64,000 bases of DNA from Diospyros lotus (GCF_014633365.1 NC_068338.1:19540616-19604615); one strand, 5' to 3'; counted from the stretch's first letter, positions 1-11,055 are shown. A program made the numbers and translations. The notes: generated by a model from the sequence alone, not told the origin.

Positions 1-437
1 AATAAATATCAATAGTGGCATAGACCCAATAATATGTCGTTACAAAATTTGAAGCCCCTAGATCGCTCAGAATAACTAATAAAGTAGCTGCTCACTATTT
101 TGGAGTCCAATTTCTTTTCACGTGGCTTATAAGGCATTGCCTCAGTTGGATATCCCCAAATGTGAAAATGCTTTAAACTAGGTCTTTTGCCTGTCCAAAG
201 CTCATAAGGTGTTTTGGCACTGCTTTAGTTAATATTCTATTAAAAATATAAGCTGTAGTGTTTTGTGCTTCTCCCCAGAGTGATTCTGGTAAGGTAAAAT
301 GACTAATCATTTACTCCTTACCATATCCTTTAAGAGTTCTGTTTCATCTTTTAGCTACACCATTCATGCTAGGAGATCCTGGCATGGTGTACTGTGGGAC
401 AATTCCATATTCCTCTAGGAATTTAGCAAATGGTCTT
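1..437 (-). pseudogene. Ty1/copia integrase C-terminal fragment (copy A, left part)
   Basis: The minus strand matches, base for base over most of its length, the copia integrase region at about 43230-43622 of this window. That match includes the stretch about resembling the host plant's integrase core downstream of the catalytic domain. Small indels and stops prevent a continuous frame. At 437/438 the homology stops abruptly where a TAT-like LTR begins, and integrase homology resumes near 6752, so this is the distal half of the same element as 6742-8499. It continues beyond the left window edge. Confidence 0.8.
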
Positions 438-559
438 TGTTGTTGCCAAAATACAATAATTAAAATTTGTGATGTGGGGTCCACTCGAGCTCAGTGTCGG
501 GTGAAGTTAGGTTGCCATAAGAGAGGTTGCCTCAAGGGAGTTTGCTGTTAGGATACTCG

Positions 560-830
560 TTGCAAGAATTTTGCCACTAGCTCTTTCGCTACATGGTTCT
601 GCCACAAGGCTTTGCCACTAGCTCTTTTGTGACAAGGCTTCGCCACTAGCTCTTTTGCCACAAGGCTTGGCCAATAGCTCTCGCCACTAGCTCTTACCAC
701 AAGGCTTCGCCATTAACTCTCGCCACAAGGTTTTGCCTTCGTCGCAAGGTCTTGAAGTAAGCTTTTTCCTTCACCATGAACTCTCACCCCAAGGTTTTGC
801 CTTCGCTATTAGGTTTGCCGCAAGGATTTG
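560..830 (-). repeat. Minisatellite inside TAT-like LTR (GCCACTAGCTCTT motif)
   Basis: About ten irregular copies of a 20-30 bp unit combining GCCACTAGCTCTT and CACAAGGCTTCG occur in this part of the LTR. The related LTR at 50170-50450 carries a similar, differently ordered array, so the array belongs to the LTR and has changed in unit number between copies. Confidence 0.75.
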
Positions 831-1008
831 ACCTTGTTGATGCTCAGAAAATGGGTTAGAAGGCTCGCGGGAATCTTCCCCCGCGAAGACCCTCTGATGC
901 CAAAATCAATCTCGAATCCCAATGTTTATTCAAGAAAACAGTAAAGATGCATTCAAAATGTCTAAATCTACCGAAGTTGGAAGTCCCCTTCATTGTTTTG
1001 TAGCTAGG

Positions 1009-1016
1009 TATTTATA
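1009..1016 (-). promoter_or_regulatory. TATA box of TAT-like LTR
   Basis: TATAAATA on the minus strand, conserved in the two other copies of this LTR (6265-6272 and 50640-50647). Its position in the middle of the LTR fits a U3 promoter. Confidence 0.6.
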
Positions 1017-1084
1017 GGGCACGACTCTCAAGGATAGCTGGTATTGACACGTGTTAATTATTTAATGGGTCAAATTTAACAAAA

Positions 1085-1455
1085 ATAGGGGAAATAGCCA
1101 CGAAGGCGCCACGAGCTAGCCACGAGTTGAACCTTGAGGCCAGCACATGCCTTGTGGCAGGCTGCTGCGAGGCTAGGCTTCGCGGCTAACCCAGATGCTG
1201 CCGCGATTTGGGCCTCGCGGCTAGTCTAGGCTCTGCCGCGAGGCAGCACGCGCTAAGGCTATCGCGAACCGGGTCTCGTGGCTAGCCCATGCCTCGCTGC
1301 AGGCTACCGCGAGGCTGGGCCTCGTGGCCAATCCAGTTGTTGTCACAAGGTAGCTCATGGCAAGGCTACCGTGAGCTAGGCCTCGCGGCCAGCCCATGCC
1401 TCGTGACAGGCTGCCGCGAGGCCGGCCCTCGCGGCCAGCACTTTGTCGTGAGGCT
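1085..1455. repeat. GC-rich degenerate repeat in TAT-like LTR
   Basis: Repeats around CTCGCGGC, AGCCCATGCCTCG and GGCTGCCGCGAGG alternate, and many are mutually complementary, so the single strand could fold. Counterparts exist at 6355-6640 and 50720-51040. It stands out as a GC-rich island in AT-rich DNA, upstream of the LTR's TATA box on the minus strand, that is, in U3. Confidence 0.65.
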
Positions 1456-1544
1456 GGTTATTGCCGCTATCTTCCAGCTGCGCCTTCATATTTTATTTTC
1501 TTTTTTAAAAATCCCTCATTTTTCTCAACCTATTTTTCATGGCA

Positions 1545-2900
1545 CAAAAATTGCCCCCCACTCTTCTGTTTTGTCTTTAGAGAAAATTGAAGAGTAGAAT
1601 ATCAGCTAAAGAGTTAGATGTAACACCTAGACTCAATCAAGGGTTCTAGAATACCCAAAGATCTTACGTCGACCGGGGGCTGGGTACCAAATTGTCTCTA
1701 GGCAACTAGGCCCTTGAGAGATAGGTTTCGCTGTGGGATCCTTGTTGGGTGTCCGAGCTTGCCGGGAAGCCTAGGCGCCAGATTAGTTAAGGAGTTGGGT
1801 TTAGTTTGGGAGCATAGCACCAGACTCAGTCAAGGGATCCCGACAAGCCTGTAGGCATAGGCTTCGGAGTGTCTGGTGATCCCTGGATGGATCGTAGCGC
1901 ACTGGCTATTGTGTTCTCCATGTCTATCTTTCGGGGTTAGTTTACTTCAGGGAATTTGGGTTTGGCCAGTGGTCCGACGCGAGATGCCTACCAGACATCT
2001 GAGTTTGCCAGGAGACCTAGGTGCCATATCAATCAAGGAGTTGGATTTAGCCAAAAAGGTATAGCACCGAACTCAAATGAGGGATCTGAGTGAGTCTGCG
2101 GGCATAGACATCAGATGTTCTGGTGATCCCGGGCCAACTCGTGGTCATCGGCACCAAATTGCCACTAGGTGACTCAACTCCGATAAGCGGGATCATGGCA
2201 GAACTGTCATATGGTTGCTCCATCTCTCTTCACGCCTTCCTTGGGTCAGTCTACCTTAGGGGATCTGGGTTTAGCCAGTGGTCCGGCATGGGATGCCTAC
2301 TAGACATCCGAGTTTGCCGAGAAACCTAGGTGCCAGATCAACCAAGGAGTTGGGTCTAGCCAAAAAGGCATAGCACCGAACTCAAATAAGGGACTTGGGT
2401 GAGTCTGCGGGCATAGGCATCAGATGTTCTAGTGATCTTGGGCCAGATCGTGGTCATCGACACCAGATTGCCAGTAGATGACTTGACCTTCGGGAGCGGG
2501 CTAATGCTAAAGCTATCATGTGATCACTTCACTTCTTTTCCACCTTCCTAAGGCCAATCTACCTTAGGGAATCTCGGTTTGGCCAGTGGTCTGATGCGGG
2601 ATTCCTAGCAAACATTCGAGTTTTCCAGGAGACTTAGGCGCCGGATCAACTAAGGAGTTGAATCTAGCCAAAAAAAGGCATAGCACCTAACTCAAACGAG
2701 GGATATGGGTAAGTCTACAGGCATAGGCATCGGATGTTTTGGTGATCCCGGGCTAGCTCGTGGTCATCGACACCAGATTTCCACTATGTGACTTGACCTT
2801 CGAAAGTGAGCTGTGCTTAAGTCGCTGTACCTGCATGATACATACAAATAATTTAGACCCATGTAGATTTTACATGATTTAGCTTATAGTTTTGCCTACT
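1545..2900 (-). mobile_element. TAT-like element 3' internal region with tandem repeats
   Basis: Directly inside the 3' LTR, the minus strand has a G-rich polypurine tract (about 1545-1565). The region has no coding potential and consists mainly of a tandem array (separate entry). Ty3/gypsy TAT-lineage elements are known for tandem repeats between pol and the 3' LTR, and this matches that arrangement. The gag-pol part is missing: at 2901 the sequence switches to a Tekay-like LTR. Confidence 0.65.
1620..2830. repeat. Tandem array of ~309-bp units
   Basis: The phrase GAGTTGGGTTTAG, followed by GCATAGCACC, an ACTCA block and GGTGATCCCGGGCC, recurs with starts near 1791, 2038, 2347 and 2655. Spacing is 247, 309 and 308 bp. 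Identity is high between the last three units and lower in the first. A partial unit precedes 1791. Confidence 0.85.
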
Positions 2901-5551
2901 TGTAACGACCTGCTCCCACTTACGGGCGCCATCGGTAAATAATCGACCGGATTACTCACCCGACGAACCATGACTGAAGGGTTGGATTATGTTTCAACAG
3001 GAAACGCCTTAGGTGGGAACTAGGCTTCGTCCTTCCCTTCGCTCCACTCAGGAATCGGTTTTGACTCAAACAAGAAAAACTTAGCGGACTGAGACCTGAA
3101 ACCCGAGTGAGCTTCACCTCTCTTCAACTCGCCCCATAGCAAGCCAGAGGTGACCCAGGCACAAAGTTAGCATAACAAACATTTCGTTGAGTATTGGGGA
3201 TTTATGAGAACATACCTCGCTGATCTTTACTCGGTCCGAAACTTGGCTTTACCATCTATGCCACATACAACAAGCAATCTCACAATCATCTATCACACTA
3301 TGATGATTACAATAATTAAATACATCTACGCTCAACAACACATACATTTACTCACAAGGGGGGGTATACATACACAACGCCACATGGCTACGTACAAGAG
3401 ATAAATAAATACACAACTCGGGCAACATCGTTAGTTGCCACAATAGCCTCCCGACGCCATCCCTACTTGCATCCGGACTTGCAACATCTATAACACGAGG
3501 TAAAACCTCATGAGTTATAAAGACTCAGTAAGGGTGCAATGCATGTAAATATGAATATAACCATGTTTATGTATGCTGAATGCATGCTAATGAGGCTAGG
3601 CCCACTCATCCTCACAACCCACTAAGGTTTGAGGCATCAACCTATCAGCCCCACCATACTAGTCCTCCATATGGCCATAGGTCCACTAGGTCTTGTATCA
3701 CTCAAGATATAACCACAACATGCCAATGTAACATAAAAATATTATCAAAAATATTTACCAACTTGCAAGGCCACCTCTGCATGGTGCCATCCCTTACTTG
3801 GCTCAAAACCTTATTTCTGCCTCGGCCCGAACTCCAGCCCGAACCTCTAGTTCATCTAGGATCACCGTCTCCCCGGTCGAACCTAAATGTAAACACACAC
3901 AAACCCAACTCCATTAACATCCGGCATTAAACCAATGCCCTCAACTTCACCACACACACCATCAGAACCATACATCAACAACTCAATAAAATAATACCAA
4001 CCACGGCATAGACCAGCCATCAATAATTTTCCAAACAACCCCGACATAGGGTTTAATCCAATAATTAATTATTCTACATTAACTCGCTTAATATAAATAA
4101 TTTGGGAAGGAAATATTAATTTACCTCGACTTATCTGGAGAGAAAATTCGAAAAACGCCTACACCGACGTTGCCTTCAAAGCTGCCATTTGAGCCCAAAA
4201 TCCTATTTCGAACTTCCGACACGCACTTTAAGCCCCAATTTAATCTCCAGAACTTTCCTCTATTTTTCTGGAATTTTCGACTATTTTTCCCAATTTTCCA
4301 GCATTTCTTTTTATTTCCTTTCTATTTTTTTATTTTTTATTTTTTTTCTTTTTCTTTTTATTTTCCTTTATTCTTCTCCTTTCTTCTTCTCTCTCTGCGC
4401 GCCCGGCTCCTGTTCCTTCTTCCTCATTGTGCCTGCCTGCGCGCACCGCCGGCACTCGCTGCCAGGCCACCGCCGACCGCCGTTGGGGGCAGCCTCGCCA
4501 CCGTCGGTCCCCTCCAGCATCGTCGCGCACTGCTGCCACCGGCTGCGAGCCTCTAGCGCCCTCATGCACAGCAGCATTGCAATCACCATGGCCACTACAA
4601 CTAGCTGCTCCAGCGCCTCCGGTCGTCGACGTCGTCGCCTCAGCTCGCTGCAGCATCGCCAGCCGCCTCCCCGAACTCCGTCGAACGCCACCACTGGTCC
4701 ACCGCTGTGGCCTTCTTCTTCCATCATCAGCCATGGCAGCTGCTGCCATGGACGATCGGTCCCTCTCGCTCGATCCCTCAGCACTTTCACTCTCTCTCTC
4801 GATGCTCTCTCTCGATCTCACTCTCGCGATCTCTCTCTCAATCGCTCTCTCTCTCTCTCTCGACTGATCTCGCGATGCCTCGTCTCTGCTCTCTCATTGT
4901 CATTTTTACAGAGACATTAACTAGGAAGCTTCCTCATACGGATATATATAAGCATATATATATATTTATATAATACACTAATTACATATAAATCCTCCAT
5001 AATATCATAATTCCACTTAAGAAATTACTAATTGCACTTGAGGATTTTTCTATAATTGCTCTTGGACCCTCCCAAGACTTTAAATTATACCACCAAGCTA
5101 CACCAAATCTCGATTTATCAAAATTAATAATCGACTGCTACTTGGGAATATCGACCTCATCCCTGCGCCTGCACGAGACCTTTATTCGACCCGAAAACAC
5201 TTAAGGGTTGCCTTACTCAGAAAACTGAGTCACCCCTAGGGTCCCCTCAGCTTCTAGGAGGTCCCCTCCGACTATTCGGTATTGGCACCCACTCGGGCTT
5301 ATACAGAATTTATTCTGAAAATTATTCCCTGTTGGACTGCTGCCAGCGTCACTATCCTCATCTCGAGATGCTCACCAATCTCTTGCCCTCTTCCCTGGAC
5401 ATACAAGTTCCGAGGCACTCCCAACCGCCAATTCGGTAATTTTATTAATTAATTTCTCGAAATCGACTTTTGGCCTTCCCGGACCACCCGAGGTCTTTTC
5501 TAAATAATTTTTTTTTTTTATTCTCAATACCATGTAATATCGAGTATTACA
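2901..5551 (-). mobile_element. Tekay/Del-like Ty3/gypsy 3' LTR
   Basis: On the minus strand it begins TGTAATACTCG and ends CAGGTCGTTACA, the TGTAAyAC...GTTACA terminal style of plant chromovirus LTRs. Just outside (5552-5566) the minus strand carries a polypurine tract, preceded by a stretch that spells the usual 3' end of Tekay-type elements (FRGQNSL in one frame, the trace of a GAATTTCGAGGACAAAATTC block). Length is 2651 bp. It contains long CT-rich simple sequence (4320-4400 and 4790-4870). Several open frames across 4170-4970 on both strands come from this low-complexity DNA and are not genes. Confidence 0.8.
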
Positions 5552-5850
5552 TTCCACCCTTCTTAAAGAATTTTGTCCTCGAAATTCACTTTGCCTTAAT
5601 CTCTTGCCCAAGATAATCGCATTCTCCAGCTACTCTCCAAATCCCTTGCTCGAGAATCTCGTAGCCGAACCATTTCTCAGTCTTTACCTCGGGTTATTCC
5701 CACCTCAAGGCTTCACTTAGGCACTTGGTCCTCCGCCTCTCGAGGACATTCACCAACCAAATATTGCTTTGGCCTCTTGCCAAATCACACCACTGGTCGC
5801 TGGTTATGCTTACTGAAACTATGTCCATCATCGGATGATTTTCTCTACCT
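5552..5850 (-). mobile_element. Tekay-like internal 3' remnant with polypurine tract
   Basis: The minus strand ends in TTAAGAAGGGTGGAA (polypurine tract, 5552-5566) against the LTR. Upstream is a short degraded piece of the element's 3' region with stops in all frames. No chromodomain or integrase is recognisable. The rest of the internal region is deleted. Confidence 0.65.
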
Positions 5851-6060
5851 TGAAGCATCGCTTTTCAGTTTACTTCCCATTTTTTTCTTTTTCTTTTTCT
5901 TTTCCTTTATTCTTCTCCTTTCTTCTTCTCTCCCGCGCGCCCAGATCCTGTTCCTTCTTCCTCATCGCACTTGCCTGCGCGCATCACCGGCACTCTCTGC
6001 CAGGCCACCGCTGGGGGCAGCCTCGCCACCGCCGGTCGCCTCCAGCATCGTCCCGCATCG
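5851..6060 (-). mobile_element. Fragment of the second Tekay-like LTR
   Basis: About 210 bp repeats the CT-rich and GC-rich core of the neighbouring LTR (4320-4535), in the same orientation and with one short deletion. Position and orientation fit what is left of the 5' LTR after a large deletion removed most of the internal region and the LTR ends. At about 6060 the sequence returns to the TAT-like LTR. Confidence 0.7.
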
Positions 6061-6741
6061 CCGCTAGGTTCGCAGTAAGGATTTGACCCTATTGATGCTC
6101 AGAAAATGGGTTAGAAGGCTTGCGGGAATCTTCTCCCACGAAGACCCTCCGATGCCAAAGTCAGTCTCGAATCCCAATGTTTATTCAAGAAAATAGAAAA
6201 GATTCATTCAAAATGTCTAAATTTTACCAAAGTTGGAAGTTTTCTTCATTGTCTTATAGTTGGGTATTTATAGGGCACGACTCTCAAGGATGGCTAGTAT
6301 TGACACGTGTCAATTACTGAATGGGTCAAATTTAACAAAAATAAGGGGAAATAGCCGCGACTGCCGCACGCTGGGCCTCGAGGCCAGCACATGCCTCGCA
6401 GCTAACCCAGATGCTGTTGCAAGCTAGGCCTCGTGGCCAGTCCAAGCTCTACCGCACGACAGCGCGCGGTAAGGCTGCCGTTAACTGGGCCTCGCAGCCA
6501 GCCCATGCCTCCCGACAAGGCTACCGCAAGGTTGCCGTGAGGCTGGGCCTCGCAGCCAATCCATGCCTCGCGAGGCAGTTGGCAGCCAGTCCATGCCTCA
6601 CGACAGATTGCTGCAAGGCCGGCCCTAGCAGCCAGCACTTTCCAACGAGGCTGGTTGTTGCAACTATTTTCCAGCTGCGCCTTCATATTTTATTTTCTTT
6701 TTTAAAAATCCTTCATTTTTCTCAACCTATTTTTCATGGCA
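6061..6741 (-). mobile_element. TAT-like 5' LTR fragment
   Basis: Aligns with 50450-51140 and with 800-1544. It keeps the TATA box (6265-6272, minus strand) and the GC-rich degenerate repeat. The outer end TTTTTCATGGCA at 6741 is followed by copia integrase sequence. Its inner portion was lost at the junction with the Tekay-like fragment. Confidence 0.75.
6265..6272 (-). promoter_or_regulatory. TATA box of TAT-like LTR fragment
   Basis: TATAAATA on the minus strand at the position conserved in all three copies of this LTR. Confidence 0.55.
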
Positions 6742-8499
6742 CTATAGTGCTGGATGTTGTTCTCTTCAACCGTCACATCTGTCATAGTACTCACCACCAC
6801 GGTCAGAATTGACTCTCTTAATCCTTTTGTTAAGTTGATTCTCAATCTCAGCCTTAAAAGCTTTGAACACATCCAATGACGGAGATTTCTCATGAATGAG
6901 ATATAGGTACCCATAACATGAGTAATCATTTATAAATGATATAACATATTGTTTACCACTCCAAGAAGTTGTAGGGAATGATCCACAAATATCTATATGA
7001 ATAAATTCCAGGACATCTAAAGTTCTGTTAGCACGTAATCTCTTAGTTTTGGTTTATTTAATTTCCCTTGATGCAATTAATGTAGACATCAAAATCTATA
7101 AAGTCAAAGGAATCCAAAATGCCATTAGACACAAGTCTCCCAATTCTAGCTTTTGAGATATGACCTAATCGCTTGTGCCATAATGACGCTGAATTTTCTT
7201 TGTTTAATTTTGCATTTAGTATCACGTGATTCCACATGCAAGATTTCATTATATGACAGAACAATATCAAGCAAATATAGGTTATCATATGCACATAATG
7301 AATTAGTACCAATAACATTTGAATTTAATGAAAGACTAAATTGATTGTTTCCAAATGAACAATAATATCTAGATTTGTCCAATAAAGAAACAGAAACCAA
7401 ATTCCGTCTAAAAGACTGTATAACAAAAATGTCTTTTAAATCTAAATAATAACCAGTTCCTAACAATAACCTAAAAGTGCCAATTACATCAATTTTCACC
7501 AATTTATCATCACCCATAAAGATGTATCTTTCACCATCATTTGACTTTCGATAGCTTAAGCAACCATGCATAGAAACACTTAAGTGAGTAGTAGCAACAG
7601 AATCTAACCACCAAGTGTTTCTAGGTACTTAAGCTAAATTAACCTCATAACATACCAAAGTAAGAATTGTACCTTTCTTTGTGTGCTAAGCGTGATATTT
7701 GGCACAGTCTTCTTCACATATCCAGTCTTATTGCAAAAGAAACAACCCCCACTGTCTTGTTGTTGTTTCTTTTGTGTTGGACCCTTACGAGCAGATTCAT
7801 ATCCTTTCTTTCTTTCTTTCTTTCTTTTCTTACTCTTATCTTTAGAGGTGTTTTCCAAGTGAGCACTTTCAGTTCTATCTTGCTTAAACTTGTCTTCCTC
7901 TTGCACACAATACGAAATGAGCTCATTTAGAGACCATTTCTCTTTTTAGCTGTTATAACTAACCTTAAATTGACTGAATTGTGCTGGAAGCGAGATTAAT
8001 GCCAAATGTACGAGCAAGTCATTAGACAGCTCAAGTTTTAGTCCCTTAAGTTTTGAAGCAATGTGAGACATCTCCATGATGTACTCCCTTATGTTCCCCT
8101 TGCCTTTATATTTTATTGAAATCAAGCTTTGCAAAAGTGTGCTTGTTTAAGCCTTATCATTTTTCGCAAAACGCTTCTCAATTTTGGCAAGGAATTCCTT
8201 GGCATTAGTTATCCCTTCGAATACTATGCCCCTAAAGGCTTTCGAAATACCGCACTTAATGATCATAAGAATCCTGCGATTTGAGCGATTGCACTTCTCA
8301 AAGTTCCCCCTATCATCAGGTGAACTTTTATCTGTAAGAGGAGTAGATTGCTCAATCTTGAGGGCTGCTCAATCTTGAGGGCAAGGTGTAGATCCATGCA
8401 GCAAAGAACAATCAATATGTTCTCTTTCCAATCCTTGAAGTTTGTACCATTCGGGATGAGAATTGAATTTATGTTGGTAGATATTGTAGTAGTAGACAT
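6742..8499 (-). pseudogene. Ty1/copia gag-protease-integrase, decayed (copy A)
   Basis: Read on the minus strand, gag starts at 8499 (a start MSTTTIST and the motif GTNFKDWKEN are visible). It runs through a basic linker and a degenerate zinc knuckle (CFFCNKTGY, where the expected His and last Cys of CCHC are replaced) near 7700-7740. The protease and GAG-pre-integrase region (motif KRLGHISKARIGRL near 7150) come next, then the start of the integrase core. The frame is broken at several points, so no full polyprotein can be made. The pattern matches 51141-52863 closely. Integrase is cut at 6742 by the TAT-like element and resumes at 437. A TTTC microsatellite at 7808-7835 is not shared with copy B. 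The copia lineage is not settled. Confidence 0.85.
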
Positions 8500-9231
8500 A
8501 TTAGCTATACAGAGAATAAAATAACCAAATAAAAATCATGCTCAATTAATATCCATAATTAATAATCAATAAATTCAAATAATGGTAAGCCCCATCTCAA
8601 GATACCCAACACAATATTAATATCAAGTCTTTAGATAATAATATTATATTGTAAGTGGTACTCTTGTTGTAGAGATCAAACATTGGCAATAACTCCTATC
8701 AAATAATAAGTTCATCTTTGGATTGACTTACTATTCACATGAAAATTTGATAATTGTTACATGTTTACCACCACAAGTGTGTATGCAATTCGGCTAAATA
8801 TAAACCATTTTTTGGGCTGGTTAATACTTGCATGAATAAACACACACACCCATCTAATTATTCCCAATAAACTAATCTCCACAAGAGAGGTCACTTTAGT
8901 GACATGTTGTGTCAACTAGCCTATTTAGGATATTAAACAACCATATAAATAATAATATGATATACTATGTATTTGAATTATATTTGATTCCTTAATTTAT
9001 TTTTTATTATCATAATTTGAAAAAGAAAGAAAAAAAAATATATCTTAACGTGCAGCCCACTATTATTATCAAATTGGATTTGGAAGTGAAGGCCACATGT
9101 ATACTACATATTATAATATTAATGGATATTTGGAGGCCCAGCAGAATTGAGAAAGAGTTCAAATTGTAGTTACATGTAGGGCCAATTAAATTGGAGAAAG
9201 CTAGGGCTCATGCTATATATATATATATATA
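8500..9231 (-). mobile_element. Copia untranslated leader (copy A)
   Basis: AT-rich non-coding DNA between the gag start and the MITE. It is nearly identical to 56003-56725 in copy B. No open frame is credible. It belongs between the 5' LTR primer-binding site (11461-11475) and gag. Confidence 0.7.
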
Positions 9232-9397
9232 GGAAAATGCTATTGGTACATCATGGCTTACACCTTGGACTATACAGTGTAGCTAAAATATCTAAAATAC
9301 CTCTCACCCATGGTGGTGAGGCACGAGGAGTATTTTTATCATTTGTGATGCATCGTGTAGCTCAAGGTGTAGCCAAGCGATACTAATAGCATGCTCC
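9232..9397. mobile_element. MITE with ~17-32 bp terminal inverted repeats
   Basis: Begins GGAAAATGCTATTGGTA and ends with the inverse of GGAGCATGCTATTAGTA (14 of 17 match); weaker inverted similarity continues to about 32 bp (…GGCTACACC). It lies in a TA-repeat tract, so a TA target duplication is possible but cannot be proved. No coding capacity. The homologous MITE at 56726-58993 is split by an LTR. Confidence 0.7.
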
Positions 9398-9419
9398 ATA
9401 TATATATATAATATATTAG

Positions 9420-11055
9420 TGTTGGATCATATTTTTTGATATATGAGAAAATGTGTTAAATGAAAAACCTATCCTAGAATAAAAAATCTTTTTTGAGATT
9501 CTCATATTTCGAAATAAGCTTTTCATATTTCGAAACATGCATTAATAGTGTTTGGCGCGAATGTTCAAAATGTTTGAAAAATCTAAAGTTCATACATCAT
9601 GTTTCGAAACTTAGTTTCCATGTTTCAAAACATCATTCTACCATGTTTCTATGCATGTTTCGAAATGCCTTTTGATAAGATTTCAATGTTTGTTAAGATT
9701 TTATGCTATATTTTGAAACCTATATAGTATGTTTCAAAACCTCTGTCAATTCTATCAGTAAAGCACTCAAAATCTGTGTTGCATATGTTTTGAAATATGT
9801 TTTTGAAGTATGTTTCGAAACCTTCATATCATGTTTCAAAACATCTGACTCTGTCAGCTGTATATTTAAAAAATCGACATGCTTTTGCTTTCTAATTTCT
9901 TTTCATCCAAAAGCTGTTTAAAAGCTTACTTTTGATTTAATTTCCATACTCTGTGGTTTCAATTTCAAAATTTTGAAAGTGGAGAATAAAACAAAATCAT
10001 GTTAAGCTTAAAGCATTGTCTCCTATTCATTCTGTCTCTAAGTGCATAACTAGCTATAAAGCCTGGATGTTTCGAAACATGTGATGTATGTTTCGAAACC
10101 TTAGTGTAAAAGTGTGTTGTTTCGAAACCAATAAGGTGTGTTTCAAAACCTACTTTAATATCTTATCTCTACCGGTTATAATTAGGCAAAATTATATTTC
10201 TTGGTATATATATCAATTCTTTGAAGACAAGAAGTACAACTTACAAGCACATACACGAGAACACACATACAAGAGACAAAAGATACATACTCAAGCACTT
10301 GTGAATGAAATCTTTTTGTTAAGCTCTCAAAGAAAATCCATTCAATCAATCCTTGATGTATATTGTGGTGTGAAAAGGAGAAGCAAATTGAAATCGACGT
10401 CTCATCCTTCTAAGATCTTCTCACCTCAAACCAAGAGATTTAGACAACCGTTTGGGAAGGTATCTCATTACATTAAATCTGTTGTGCTATAAAAGATAAG
10501 TTTTATTTATCTTGTTATTGATTGTAAGGTTTGAGTTTAGCCTTAAAACTCATTGTGGTGTAAGGTTTAAGTTGAGCCATAAAAACTCATCGTGTACAAA
10601 GTTTTAGGGTGAATCGTGGTAAACCCTTGTTCTGGTTGATCATTAGTGAAAGTGATTGTGTTTGAAAATCCTTCAAGTGGGTAAACTTGAAGGTAGTGGA
10701 CCAGGTGAGGTGCCAAACCACTACAAATCTCGTGTGCACTTGGTTTACTATTTTACTTGCCTATTCTCATTGTTCATTCTTTAAAAAAAAAAAAAAACAT
10801 TTTCAAAAGCTAAAGTTTCAAAATAAGCAAAACAGAGAAGAAGGTTTCGAAACATATCATAATAGGTTTCAAAATATACTTAACAGAAAGGTTGATTTTG
10901 AAACATACTTAACAGAAAGGTTGATTTCAAAACAAACTCCTTGATATTTTGAAACATAGTGTTCTGCAAACAACAGGTCTTTAAACTATCGAAGAATTTA
11001 CCCTAATCCCAATTCACCCTTATTGGGATATATTTTCCATAATTTGGAACTAACA
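9420..11055 (+). mobile_element. Solo LTR, GTTTCGAAAC-rich family (copy A)
   Basis: Starts TGTTGGATC and ends GGAACTAACA. It is flanked on both sides by the 5-bp duplication ATTAG (9415-9419 and 11056-11060), proof of an LTR insertion with the internal part lost. The end region, with CCCAATTCACCC and GGTGCCAAACCACTA, resembles copia-type (SIRE-like) LTR ends; that assignment is tentative. It contains around 20 exact or near copies of the palindrome GTTTCGAAAC. Open frames at 9493-10492 and 10687-10944 are incidental. The same insertion is at 59022-60756. Confidence 0.85.

Larger units (their letters stand above)
438..1544 (-). mobile_element. LTR of a TAT-like Ty3/gypsy element (3' LTR, inserted in copia integrase)
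   Basis: The plus strand begins TGTTGTTGCC and ends TTTTTCATGGCA, so the minus strand has TG...CA termini. It aligns along its length with 50053-51140 and in part with 6061-6741. A promoter-like TATAAATA lies at 1009-1016 on the minus strand. The copy at 50053 is followed on its minus strand by a primer-binding site resembling the TAT-lineage consensus, which gives the orientation and lineage. Bases just beyond 1544 read on the minus strand as a G-rich polypurine tract, so this is the 3' LTR. The exact lineage is inferred. Confidence 0.75.

Noticed and set aside
4170..4973. Long overlapping open frames on both strands
   Set aside because: They lie in CT-rich and GC-rich low-complexity DNA of a gypsy LTR, with biased residues (Ser/Leu or Arg/Glu) and no domain.
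9480..10160. Regularly recurring motif resembling a CRISPR array
   Set aside because: Spacing of GTTTCGAAAC is irregular, units vary, there are no unique spacers of constant length, and the host is a plant; it is LTR sequence with a proven target duplication.
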